This document shows positions 14,502 through 20,653 of a DNA stretch of 20,653 nt, piece by piece. The stretch spans positions 1 through 20,653 of the IMG/VR virus record IMGVR_UViG_3300024329_000071. One strand, given 5' to 3'. Position 1 is the first letter of the stretch, and the number at the start of each line of letters is the position of its first letter. A program made the translations under genes and the position numbers. The stretch is from a virus. The notes below the pieces were generated by a model that searched no databases, had not been told where the DNA came from, and saw only the letters and a program-made list of their open reading frames with translations.

Positions 14502-14957
14502 CTACTTCCCCGCATATTTAGAGATTGCTCTATTTCCAAACCAAAACGCTAAGACCGCCGACATGAGTCCAGCTGTTTCTGGGTCCCACATAAGTTCAAC
14601 AGCTTCCGTCCAATCGCCGCCCGACTGCCCTACTTTAACCATGATAACTACTTTCGTAGCTACGAACAGTCCGAAAAAGGCATAAGTAATAACAGGACGA
14701 ACACTGCCCCGAAGAGCGTTGATAAATCCGCCAGCGTCGATAGATCGGTCATGCTCATATAACCCCTTCGTTTCCGCGATATCAGCCTGCTTGTCTAACT
14801 CAACCAGTTTCATCTCAGAACGCTTCTGCGCTAACTGCGTTTCAAGTTGCATCATCTCCATACGATGCTTCTGAACCTGATTAGCCTTAAAATAGCTAAG
14901 GACCTCGGGCAGAAAAGAACTGCCGAAGCCTAGCAAACTTCCTAATAATGCCATCAT
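14502..14957 (-). CDS. Holin of the three-helix GTA type
   Basis: 151 residues from ATG at 14957, which overlaps the previous stop as ATGA with AGGA 8 bases upstream; a GTG at 14975 would add six residues. A hydrophobic N-terminus (MMALLGSLLGFGSSFLPEVL), a charged helical stretch rich in Gln/Lys/Glu, then two membrane spans (VITYAFFGLFVATKVVIMV and TAGLMSAVLAFWFGNRAI). The segment GFINALRGSVRPVITYAF is typical of GTA_holin_3TM proteins used for cell lysis by gene transfer agents and marine phages. It would permeabilise the inner membrane to release the endolysin encoded next. Confidence 0.85.
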   Translation of the reverse strand: MMALLGSLLGFGSSFLPEVLSYFKANQVQKHRMEMMQLETQLAQKRSEMKLVELDKQADIAETKGLYEHDRSIDAGGFINALRGSVRPVITYAFFGLFVATKVVIMVKVGQSGGDWTEAVELMWDPETAGLMSAVLAFWFGNRAISKYAGK

Positions 14958-15154
14958 TTCTCTGATCCTAACCACACGGCGAAGGCACCTGTCATGGCAC
15001 CCGTTACGGTTGCAGTAAGCGCAGTAGCTTGCGTACTAACAACATCCTGCGGTAACGACATAAACCACTCAATCACCCTGATATACATAACCGTCATTAC
15101 CAACATCATAAGCCGAGGCATAACCTTCCACGCCAAAAACTTTTCCATAGTCAT
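14954..15154 (-). CDS. Small two-span membrane protein, holin-like
   Basis: 66 residues with KFLAWKVMPRLMMLVMTVMYIRVIEWF as first span and a second span ATVTGAMTGAFAVWLG, with both ends probably on the same side. Similar proteins lie beside holins in marine phages. AAGGAGGT 7 bases before the ATG is an excellent ribosome site, and the start overlaps the previous stop as TAATG. It may act as a second holin, antiholin or membrane accessory; which is unknown. Confidence 0.75.
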   Translation of the reverse strand: MTMEKFLAWKVMPRLMMLVMTVMYIRVIEWFMSLPQDVVSTQATALTATVTGAMTGAFAVWLGSEK

Positions 15155-15420
15155 TAGAAACCTCCTTTCAGGCCATCTAATATTTCCGACAAGCTAGGTC
15201 GCTTGTCCTTCCTCTCATAAAGACAACTAAATACCTTCGGACACTCGGAAAAACTCTTTGTAGGGTAATGATAACCCAAGCCACCGTACCCCGCTGTAAA
15301 CCTATAAACACAAACCTTTTGACCGTTTTCGGCTGTAAGTCGTTTCCATAAGTGACACTGAACATGCGTCGGATTAGCCACTCCCGCAAGAGTTACAGAC
15401 AAAATAAGCGCGTTTATCAT
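15154..15420 (-). CDS. Secreted four-cysteine protein of the lysis region
   Basis: 88 residues. Residues 1-16 form a short hydrophobic segment (INALILSVTLAGVA) consistent with a signal peptide. The mature part has four Cys (positions 22, 37, 60 and 66), enough for two disulfides, and ends with PSLSEILDGLKGGF. No lipobox precedes Cys22, so it is not an evident outer spanin. Start overlaps the previous stop as ATGA. I recall comparable proteins in marine phage lysis regions. A periplasmic role in lysis or superinfection exclusion is possible but not shown. Confidence 0.7.
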   Translation of the reverse strand: MINALILSVTLAGVANPTHVQCHLWKRLTAENGQKVCVYRFTAGYGGLGYHYPTKSFSECPKVFSCLYERKDKRPSLSEILDGLKGGF

Positions 15421-15896
15421 TGAGTAACCAATACTATTAAGTACATACCACCACCCAAAACGCCGATTATACCAAGACTTAACGCACCAATAGCCATGTT
15501 ATTCTGTATCTGGCGCTTGGCTTCCATAGCCGCGTAAACAGTCTCTTCCCGTTCAGCACGTATCTTGCGCCGCATACCCAACATCTCGTCGTAAGTCCCT
15601 AAGCCAAACCTATAGTCCAGCATGAACTTAATCTCTTTCTCTTTTTCCAGTAAAGTCTTCTTGCGGATCACGATATCCATAGCTTCTTGCTCTATGTTAT
15701 CGGTTCCATGAGTCTTCTTATCCAACCACGTTGGATTCTTACGCTGAGACTCGGCCTTGGTTATGTCCGCAACAGCGCAATACCACGACCCAAGTTGCTT
15801 ACTTACGTCCTGCATCTCACGACCAGCACCAACCAACATCTTCACGCCCTTAAATGCGGCGTTAGCTGCGGCAAAAGCCGTTACAGGATCAATCAT
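15417..15896 (-). CDS. Membrane-anchored helical protein, function unknown
   Basis: 159 residues. The start (MIDPVTAFAAANAAFKGVKMLVGAGREM) is followed by a long charged helical region (KKTLLEKEKEIKFMLDYRFG, GMRRKIRAEREETVYAAMEAK) and one C-terminal membrane span (AIGALSLGIIGVLGGGMYLIVLV). This pattern is widespread in marine phages. The topology, a cytoplasmic coiled coil with a tail anchor, would suit a lysis regulator or membrane accessory. GGAG lies 6 bases before the ATG. Function unknown. Confidence 0.75.
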   Translation of the reverse strand: MIDPVTAFAAANAAFKGVKMLVGAGREMQDVSKQLGSWYCAVADITKAESQRKNPTWLDKKTHGTDNIEQEAMDIVIRKKTLLEKEKEIKFMLDYRFGLGTYDEMLGMRRKIRAEREETVYAAMEAKRQIQNNMAIGALSLGIIGVLGGGMYLIVLVTQ

Positions 15897-16130
15897 CTAC
15901 CTCTCCAACATGCGGTCCATTTTAGCGTCTAACGCATCCAAACGCGTTATAACCCGATTCATGTCCGTAGTGTTGTCAGACTTAGTAACATACTCCTTCG
16001 CCATCTCTTCCCGAGTGCGGTTCAAGAGTATTTGAATACGATGCACCTCCCCTACATACGTCCTCAATAACCAGCCAAAAACGCCCAGAACCGCGGTTAA
16101 CCCACCGCTCCAAAGCAACTCAGGCGGCAT
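15897..16130 (-). CDS. Membrane anchor plus coiled-coil protein
   Basis: 77 residues with an N-terminal membrane segment (LWSGGLTAVLGVFGWLLRTYVG) followed by a heptad-like charged helix to the end (RIQILLNRTREEMAKEYV, VITRLDALDAKMDRMLER). Such architecture resembles XhlA-type or spanin-like lysis accessories. There is no clear Shine-Dalgarno; the start is 3 bases after the preceding stop, so coupling is likely. The protein could oligomerise at the inner membrane. Function inferred from architecture and the lysis neighbourhood only. Confidence 0.7.
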   Translation of the reverse strand: MPPELLWSGGLTAVLGVFGWLLRTYVGEVHRIQILLNRTREEMAKEYVTKSDNTTDMNRVITRLDALDAKMDRMLER

Positions 16131-16133
16131 CCG

Positions 16134-16328
16134 TCAGACACACGCAGTGTATTTGCCGCCGCGCTTTGCAGCGCCCATACCACGAGCAGTCTTAATTGAC
16201 ATAGACGTGGGAACACGAACCTCCGCCGTCTTACCATACGGAATACGGCCCTGATCTTTAATGTCAGCGTAAGGAACCGCCTTCGGTGCCGGACCCGCAG
16301 GGGCCCCGTTTACTCGTACTTTAGCCAT
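16134..16328 (-). CDS. Small basic Gly/Ala/Pro-rich protein
   Basis: 64 residues from ATG at 16328 (AAAGGAG 6 bases upstream); a GTG one codon earlier has worse spacing. Sequence MAKVRVNGAPAGPAPKAVPY leads to KTARGMGAAKRGGKYTACV. The start overlaps the portal stop by one base. No domain recognised. Short basic proteins of this type directly after the portal occur in marine phages; a minor head role is possible. Confidence 0.65.
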   Translation of the reverse strand: MAKVRVNGAPAGPAPKAVPYADIKDQGRIPYGKTAEVRVPTSMSIKTARGMGAAKRGGKYTACV

Positions 16329-18736
16329 CACTGACTCCTTTGCTTCATAATCTCACGCTGCATTGCACTCTCAGTGCGCTGGTTCGTTTGCTTCTCTTGG
16401 CTCTCAAGCCGCTGTTGGAACTGTTGACCACGCATCTGCATGTTCTGTTGATCCAACTGCAACTTAGCCTGATCAATCTGATTGTCCGCCTGTTCCGACT
16501 GCGCCTTAATCTCCAACTCTTTCTCTTTAAGCTGTACCAGAGGATCAGGGCCCTGACCAGATATTTGTCCAGACAACTGCTTAACCTGCTGCATACCCTG
16601 CGCAATCAACTGTGCCACAACCGCCTGATACTGCATCTCCATCTGAGCCTCGTCGCCACCCTGCGCTTGCTGCATCTGTTGCATACCAGCCTCTTCAGCC
16701 TGTATCTTAACATGCTCCAAAACATGCTTCTGTAAAGCAACCGCAACCTGCGGCATCTGTCCAACCATCGGAGTCGCGCCAAAAATTAAATGCGCCATAA
16801 TATGAGACTGATGGTCCTGACCCGCAAATGCACGTAACTCCATCATGTCCAAAGCGTTGATATTCTCCTGCGCAGGGTCCAAGGGCCGCGGTTCGTCGTC
16901 CGGCACCGCCTTCATTATCCTATCAACGTCAGTCACACCCAACGATTCATACATGTCACGATAAACCTCGTGCATGTTATGCATCTCAGGAGCCTGCGCC
17001 GCTAACTGCATCTTAGTCTGAGACAAAGCAATTCGTTGCGCCTGACTAAATACATTCGGATTACTGACAGGAATTACATCCACACGATCATCAAAATCAG
17101 ACGCCATGATGCTCGACTCGTCACCAGCAACAGAATACGGATACTCCTGCGGTAAACTCTCCGACATTACACGCGCCAAAATCTTAAACTCCTGACGCAT
17201 CGAATAATGTAAACGCTTGTGAACAGCACTCATTACTCGCGAACCCTGCTCTAACATCGCTATCGTCGTGCCAACCGCCGCGTTCTGATTACCGTCACCA
17301 ACCTTCATGTCAGTAATGGTCGCGAACCGCTGACCAGCCTGTACAACAAAACCCAATAGCTCAAATAACGTCCGGTCAGGACCCTTAAACGGCAAAGGCA
17401 TTAAACTGTCACGAATAGCGCCACCCGGAGCATCTACGTCCCTAAACTCCCCCGGTTGTAAAGGATCGTCGTCGTCCCTAATCCGAAGTCCGCGGGCCTT
17501 GAACCCCGCAGGTAAATTCGACAAAGTACCAGCATCAATCAACTGCCTCAAAGCACTGGTCGCGGTCCGCGATAATCCGCCAATAGTATGGATCAAGCCC
17601 AAGCCGTAGAACCCAAATCCCGGTAAAAACTTAAAGTGCGTGAAATATGCAATCTTCTTTTTAGCCGGATCGTCCTCACGGTAATTACGCCGAATAGACA
17701 AAACCTGACCGTTGTCCTGAGATATAGTAACAAGATAAGGAACCTTAATGCCCGTAGGCTCCCCGTCCTCGTCTAAATCCTCATAACCCTCTAAATCCAA
17801 ATCAACGTGACACTCCAACAAAGTGCAGTCGTAATCAATCTGCGAAGGCTCAATGCCGTCAATCCGGTTTATCTCAGAATCAACCTCCGTAACATCACCC
17901 TGCGCAGGTATCACGTCTATATCTAAATAAACCCCCGCAAGCTGCTTCTTACGCAAATCATTTAAATCCATCCGTATAAGCTGACTAATGTTCGGACACG
18001 TATCCAAATCAGAAGTATCATACGGAACAACCAAATTCTGTGCAGGAACAAACTTACTTACAGCGCGGTCCATGACCTCATCATAATAAGTCTTCTTAAA
18101 CGTACTGCCCGCAAGCGGTAAATAAAACAACATCTGATCCATGTCAGGAGTGTAATCCTCCATAACATTCGTAATGTAGTAATTCATAAATTGACGAACC
18201 CGCTTGGCCTGATCCGCCTTGGCATGAGTCTCCTCACCCATAACCTGCGTTCGTACAGGACCACCCGCAGGCAATAGCTCGTTAAACGCCTGCGCCTGAA
18301 ACTGCGTAGCAGCCTCCGCCAACAAAGGATGCGTTACACCACTGGAACCACGAAACGGCTGAGTGCGCTCCTCGTAATTAAATCCCAACAACTCCAAACC
18401 ATCCGTATACGCATCCTCCCAATCCTGACGACCAGCCTTGTTAGCATCAAACTCCGCAGCTAAATCGTTGCCAATGCGACTAAGTTCGCGGTCCGGCATC
18501 TCCTCCGCCAAGTTAGCGTAAAAATCTCCGCCCTCACCGCGCATGTCCTCGGGATCAAAGTCTACCGTAACCCCACCGTCATCCTCCTCAGAGATTTCTA
18601 TCTCCACGTCAGAATCTACCGCATACAACATAGGGTCCGCGCCAGAGTCCGGTATCTCTATCTCCAACTCAGCGCGTAAATCGTCCTCGTCAAGCTGACT
18701 CGGTACGTTCGTATCCATCAATCCGCCAATAGCCAT
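16328..18736 (-). CDS. Portal protein
   Basis: 802 residues from ATG at 18736, with GGAG 6 bases upstream and 11 bases after the terminase stop; a TTG at 18751 would add five residues. The portal ring is the DNA channel and connector base. Residues 1-70 are acidic (DEDDLRAELEIEIPDSG). The body contains WEDAYTDGLELLGFNYEERT, PFRGSSGVTHPLLAEAATQFQAQ, DMDQMLFYLPLAGSTFKKTYYD and SKFVPAQNLVVPYDT, the usual core of large portal proteins in short-tailed marine phages. The last 150 residues are Gln/Met/Glu/Lys-rich helix that may form a barrel inside the head. Family length is typically 500-800, so this is at the long end. Confidence 0.88.
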   Translation of the reverse strand: MAIGGLMDTNVPSQLDEDDLRAELEIEIPDSGADPMLYAVDSDVEIEISEEDDGGVTVDFDPEDMRGEGGDFYANLAEEMPDRELSRIGNDLAAEFDANKAGRQDWEDAYTDGLELLGFNYEERTQPFRGSSGVTHPLLAEAATQFQAQAFNELLPAGGPVRTQVMGEETHAKADQAKRVRQFMNYYITNVMEDYTPDMDQMLFYLPLAGSTFKKTYYDEVMDRAVSKFVPAQNLVVPYDTSDLDTCPNISQLIRMDLNDLRKKQLAGVYLDIDVIPAQGDVTEVDSEINRIDGIEPSQIDYDCTLLECHVDLDLEGYEDLDEDGEPTGIKVPYLVTISQDNGQVLSIRRNYREDDPAKKKIAYFTHFKFLPGFGFYGLGLIHTIGGLSRTATSALRQLIDAGTLSNLPAGFKARGLRIRDDDDPLQPGEFRDVDAPGGAIRDSLMPLPFKGPDRTLFELLGFVVQAGQRFATITDMKVGDGNQNAAVGTTIAMLEQGSRVMSAVHKRLHYSMRQEFKILARVMSESLPQEYPYSVAGDESSIMASDFDDRVDVIPVSNPNVFSQAQRIALSQTKMQLAAQAPEMHNMHEVYRDMYESLGVTDVDRIMKAVPDDEPRPLDPAQENINALDMMELRAFAGQDHQSHIMAHLIFGATPMVGQMPQVAVALQKHVLEHVKIQAEEAGMQQMQQAQGGDEAQMEMQYQAVVAQLIAQGMQQVKQLSGQISGQGPDPLVQLKEKELEIKAQSEQADNQIDQAKLQLDQQNMQMRGQQFQQRLESQEKQTNQRTESAMQREIMKQRSQ

Positions 18737-18747
18737 AGCCGTCTCCG

Positions 18748-20199
18748 TCAATAATATGCGTGTACCCTAGCAGATGTTTCGTCATCTTGCCAATCATCTG
18801 TTGGCAACTGCACAAAATTGCCCTGACGATACCTCATCAAAGCCTGTGTAGCACTGTCAACCAAATCATCAAACTCACCGTTGGGAAACGCCGCCATCTC
18901 CTCAATTAACTCGTCCGCCCAAGTCTTGTCAGGAGCATACACCATACCAGCCTCAAATAAAGGACTAACACTGTGCAACCGCGTTACCTTGTCATTGCCC
19001 CTACTCGGAGTGAAATTTACAACAGGTATCCCAACCTGACGCATCTCCTGCGTCAAAGGAGTCCCACTCGCCTTCGCTTCCACAATCACAGTGTCAGGCT
19101 CCCAAAACTTGTACTCCTCAAAAGCAATCCGCTTTAATTCAGGAAAATCCCAACGACCCTTCTTACTATCCAACAATATCAACGCAGGAGACCCACCATC
19201 CTCTTCAGGATAAAACACACCCCACGTCGTAATAGCACTGTAATCAGCACTCTCCCGCTTGCTAAACGCCGTGTCATAACTCTGTATCACATACTGCAAA
19301 TTAGGGACCCGCTCACTCTCCCAACGCTGCCACCACTCCCGAGGAACAATCGCATTCTCATCTCCAGTAGGGTTCTGCTGGTACTGAGCATTCCACTTCA
19401 TAGGAGGAATAGATGCCTTGACCGCGGTTAAATCCTCAATACTCCAATACTCAGGCCAACAAGGCGTGTCGTCCTCAAAAATAGCAGGTAACTCTACAAC
19501 CTCCCATTGATCCGCTAAAGGGTCCTTAGCCATAGCACGTAACAACTGACCCGTCATGTCCTTCTCAGACCACCGAGTCTGTACCAAAACTATAGAGCCC
19601 CCGGGCTGTAGTCGCTGCCGAGGGCCCCCAGTATACCAATCCCAAGCGTCAGTAAAACCGTTCGTACTCATAGCCGTCTGCTCAGAATGAGGGTCGTCAA
19701 TAATAATTAAATCACCACCACGACCCGCTAAGTTAGAACCAACACCAACAGCATAATACATCCCACCAGCACTCGTGTCCCACCGACCAGAAGCCTTCGA
19801 ATCCGCCGCTAACTTAACGTGAGGAAATACCCCCTTATACTCATCCGTGTCCAAAAGATTCTTAGTCTTACGACCAAAGTTTACAGCCAACTCCGTAGTA
19901 TGCGTAGCCTGAATGATCTTCATACTAGGATTCTTGCCCATCATCCACGCAGGAAACAAAAAGGATGCAAACTCAGACTTCGTGTGCCGCGGAGCCATGT
20001 TGATAATCAAACGCTTTAACTCGCCACTCGCAACACGCTCCAACTTCTCAGCAATAATACGGTGATGACGACCAGCAATAAAGTCAGGCCACATACCCCT
20101 CACAAACGGTAAAAAATTGTTACGCTGAGACTCCTGCTTCTCTATTTGTGCAAGCCTAAGTTGAAGTTTCAGAGCCTTTTCTTGTAGTGCGATAGTCAC
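18748..20199 (-). CDS. terL: Terminase large subunit
   Basis: 483 residues from GTG at 20199. This motor packages DNA into the head and cuts concatemers. ATPase features are a Walker A-like APRHTKS (residues 69-75), Walker B LIIIDD (164-169) and a coupling VQTRW segment (206-210). The nuclease part has candidate metal ligands Asp309 (QSYDTAFS), Glu374 (VIVEAKASG) and Asp444/445 (EFDDLVDSA), the RNase H-like plan of Terminase_6C-type proteins. No ATG fits; AGGGG 9 bases upstream lies inside a GGGGCCCC palindrome. A sigma70-like promoter precedes it. No certain small subunit gene is visible before it in the window. Confidence 0.9.
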   Translation of the reverse strand: MTIALQEKALKLQLRLAQIEKQESQRNNFLPFVRGMWPDFIAGRHHRIIAEKLERVASGELKRLIINMAPRHTKSEFASFLFPAWMMGKNPSMKIIQATHTTELAVNFGRKTKNLLDTDEYKGVFPHVKLAADSKASGRWDTSAGGMYYAVGVGSNLAGRGGDLIIIDDPHSEQTAMSTNGFTDAWDWYTGGPRQRLQPGGSIVLVQTRWSEKDMTGQLLRAMAKDPLADQWEVVELPAIFEDDTPCWPEYWSIEDLTAVKASIPPMKWNAQYQQNPTGDENAIVPREWWQRWESERVPNLQYVIQSYDTAFSKRESADYSAITTWGVFYPEEDGGSPALILLDSKKGRWDFPELKRIAFEEYKFWEPDTVIVEAKASGTPLTQEMRQVGIPVVNFTPSRGNDKVTRLHSVSPLFEAGMVYAPDKTWADELIEEMAAFPNGEFDDLVDSATQALMRYRQGNFVQLPTDDWQDDETSARVHAYY

Positions 20200-20653
20200 G
20201 GATCGGGGCCCCTAAATAAACCAGCTATTACATAGTTATACCCCATATCATTTTTATGGCAACTATTTGTCAAAAACATGGCCCAAGCCCCCGCAGGTCG
20301 GCACGGGGTGCGCGGTCGGCGGATTCCGGTCGATTTGCCTCGAAACTGGGCGGTTTGACCCGATATCGGGGGGACCCTAGATCGCGTTAAGCGGTCTTTG
20401 GGCCATTGATAACATACGATATTGTCTATCCTGGTCCGGGTTTCGTGATCCCCCTGCAGTTGTCCGGTGCCAGCAGCCGTGGCGATTGGTCCGCCAGCTG
20501 CTGCAGCTGCTGCAGTTAATTGGCGCTCGAACGTCGTTCCGGTGAATTTAACTGCGCGGCTGCGCTCCGATATTTTCCGCCAGCTGGCGTCGGATCGGGG
20601 CGGATCGGTCCAGATCGGCGGCTCTGTCGTCGATCTCGTTGTCGATCGTCGGG
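20196..20653 (-). CDS. Stop-free frame entering from the window edge (uncertain gene)
   Basis: One minus-strand frame has no stop from 20651 down to TGA at 20196-20198: 151 sense codons. It lacks a start codon in its first 120 codons, so any start is outside the window. Its stop overlaps the terminase GTG as GTGA, like other junctions in this operon, and a small terminase subunit is expected at this place. Against it: 62% G+C makes long open frames common, the protein is odd (Arg/Pro/Thr-rich with an Ala run, then an Arg/Pro C-terminal half), and the likely promoter for terminase lies within it. I recognise no domain such as a helix-turn-helix. Confidence 0.28.
   Translation of the reverse strand, partial: RRSTTRSTTEPPIWTDPPRSDASWRKISERSRAVKFTGTTFERQLTAAAAAAGGPIATAAGTGQLQGDHETRTRIDNIVCYQWPKDRLTRSRVPPISGQTAQFRGKSTGIRRPRTPCRPAGAWAMFLTNSCHKNDMGYNYVIAGLFRGPDP
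20205..20212. repeat. GGGGCCCC palindrome at the terminase start
   Basis: A perfect 8-base palindrome that includes the terminase Shine-Dalgarno. It adjoins one copy of an 11-base direct repeat CGGATCGGGGC (20199-20209), whose second copy is at 20591-20601. Confidence 0.6.
20235..20273 (-). promoter_or_regulatory. Sigma70-like promoter for the late operon
   Basis: Read on the minus strand, TTGCCA (20257-20262) and TATAAC (20235-20240) are separated by 16 bases; each matches the consensus at five of six positions. A perfect -35 hexamer TTGACA lies 11 bases further upstream (20268-20273) with a poor -10. The site lies in an AT-rich stretch within a GC-rich block. Transcription would begin near 20228, about 30 bases before the terminase start. 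No experimental support. Confidence 0.55.
20276..20653. other. GC-rich segment with palindromes and repeats upstream of terminase
   Basis: About 62% G+C by hand count. It holds perfect 12-base palindromes CCCGATATCGGG (20359-20370) and CGCCAGCTGGCG (20578-20589), the latter flanked by TCCGA and TCGGA. An 11-base direct repeat TCCGCCAGCTG occurs at 20490 and 20576. Three CGGATCGG copies are at 20199, 20591 and 20601, and CTGCAG occurs three times. An interrupted hairpin spans 20471-20503. Beyond the uncertain open frame described separately I see no confident gene. A packaging start site (cos or pac) is a reasonable guess beside a terminase gene. Confidence 0.5.
20467..20482 (+). other. 16-base segment resembling the 16S rRNA 530 loop
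   Basis: GTGCCAGCAGCCGTGG matches the bacterial 16S rRNA sequence GTGCCAGCAGCCGCGG at 15 of 16 positions; TCC stands just before it as in rRNA, with one extra G. The similarity ends on both sides, so this is not an rRNA gene. It overlaps the hairpin at 20471-20503. Confidence 0.5.

Noticed and set aside
16340-16735. Plus-strand open frame of 131 codons, Leu-rich
   Set aside because: It is the complement of the Gln/Leu-rich portal C-terminus (CAG/CTG codons read as CTG), which produces artificial Leu-rich frames.
20467-20482. True rRNA gene fragment
   Set aside because: Only 16 bases match; no neighbouring 16S sequence or helix 18 pairing is present.
20548-20652. Second minus-strand frame (34 codons, acidic/Arg mix) open to the window edge
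   Set aside because: Too short to judge and overlaps the longer frame; it reads like a possible C-terminus but has no other support.
20449-20653. Plus-strand open frame of 68 codons with GTG at 20467, running to the window edge
   Set aside because: By my estimate an open frame this long is expected about one time in eight per frame at this G+C; it lacks a Shine-Dalgarno and competes with the longer minus-strand frame.
1-20653. CRISPR array, tRNA genes, integrase, insertion sequence or attachment site
   Set aside because: No regularly spaced repeats, cloverleaf sequence, recombinase or transposase motif was seen on either strand.
1-20653. Terminal direct repeat joining both window ends
   Set aside because: The first and last bases share no evident identity, so the window is not a complete circular or terminally redundant genome.

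Overview
The window looks like part of the genome of a tailed double-stranded DNA phage (Caudoviricetes), probably from a marine or other aquatic sample. All 33 well-supported genes lie on the minus strand, many are separated by 1- or 4-base stop/start overlaps, and together they form one late (packaging, head, lysis, tail) operon read from high to low coordinates. Several small structural proteins belong to families I know mainly from marine cyanophage and pelagiphage genomes, and the holin resembles the three-helix holin of alphaproteobacterial gene transfer agents. A marine alphaproteobacterial host is therefore plausible but not proven. No tape measure, tail tube, sheath or baseplate gene is visible, while two adaptor-like proteins are, which favours a short tail; the rest of the genome is missing.

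Layout in transcription order. 20653-20200 is a GC-rich block (about 62% G+C by hand count over 20281-20653) followed by an AT-rich stretch with a sigma70-like promoter. It holds several palindromes and direct repeats, a 16-base segment matching the 16S rRNA 530 loop at 15 positions, and a stop-free frame ending in a GTGA overlap with the terminase start. Then come the large terminase (20199-18748) and portal (18736-16328). 16328-14047 is a small protein plus a lysis-like cassette (four membrane or secreted small proteins, a GTA-type holin and an M15 endolysin). 14047-13146 has two small unknown proteins and a GroES-like co-chaperonin. 13136-10234 is the head module: scaffold-like protein, unknown, decoration-like protein and major capsid protein, closed by a strong Rho-independent terminator. 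10068-8409 holds four small structural-type proteins, two of them tandem paralogues, and a very basic repeat protein. 8403-5337 contains an unknown conserved protein, two adaptor-like proteins flanking a virion protein with a cupredoxin-like domain, and a small unknown. 5335-1 holds small beta-rich structural proteins and three fibre-like proteins with an assembly chaperone; the last runs off the window.

How the parts work together: terminase and portal package DNA into a shell made of the capsid protein, probably built on the scaffold-like protein, with a phage-encoded GroES partner available to help the host chaperonin fold virion proteins. Adaptors close the vertex and the fibres recognise the host. 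Holin and endolysin release progeny. No replication, transcription, integration, tRNA or CRISPR feature is present. No clear case of a wholly new system was found; the least explained parts are the segment upstream of the terminase, the cupredoxin-like virion protein and the propeller-bearing fibre.
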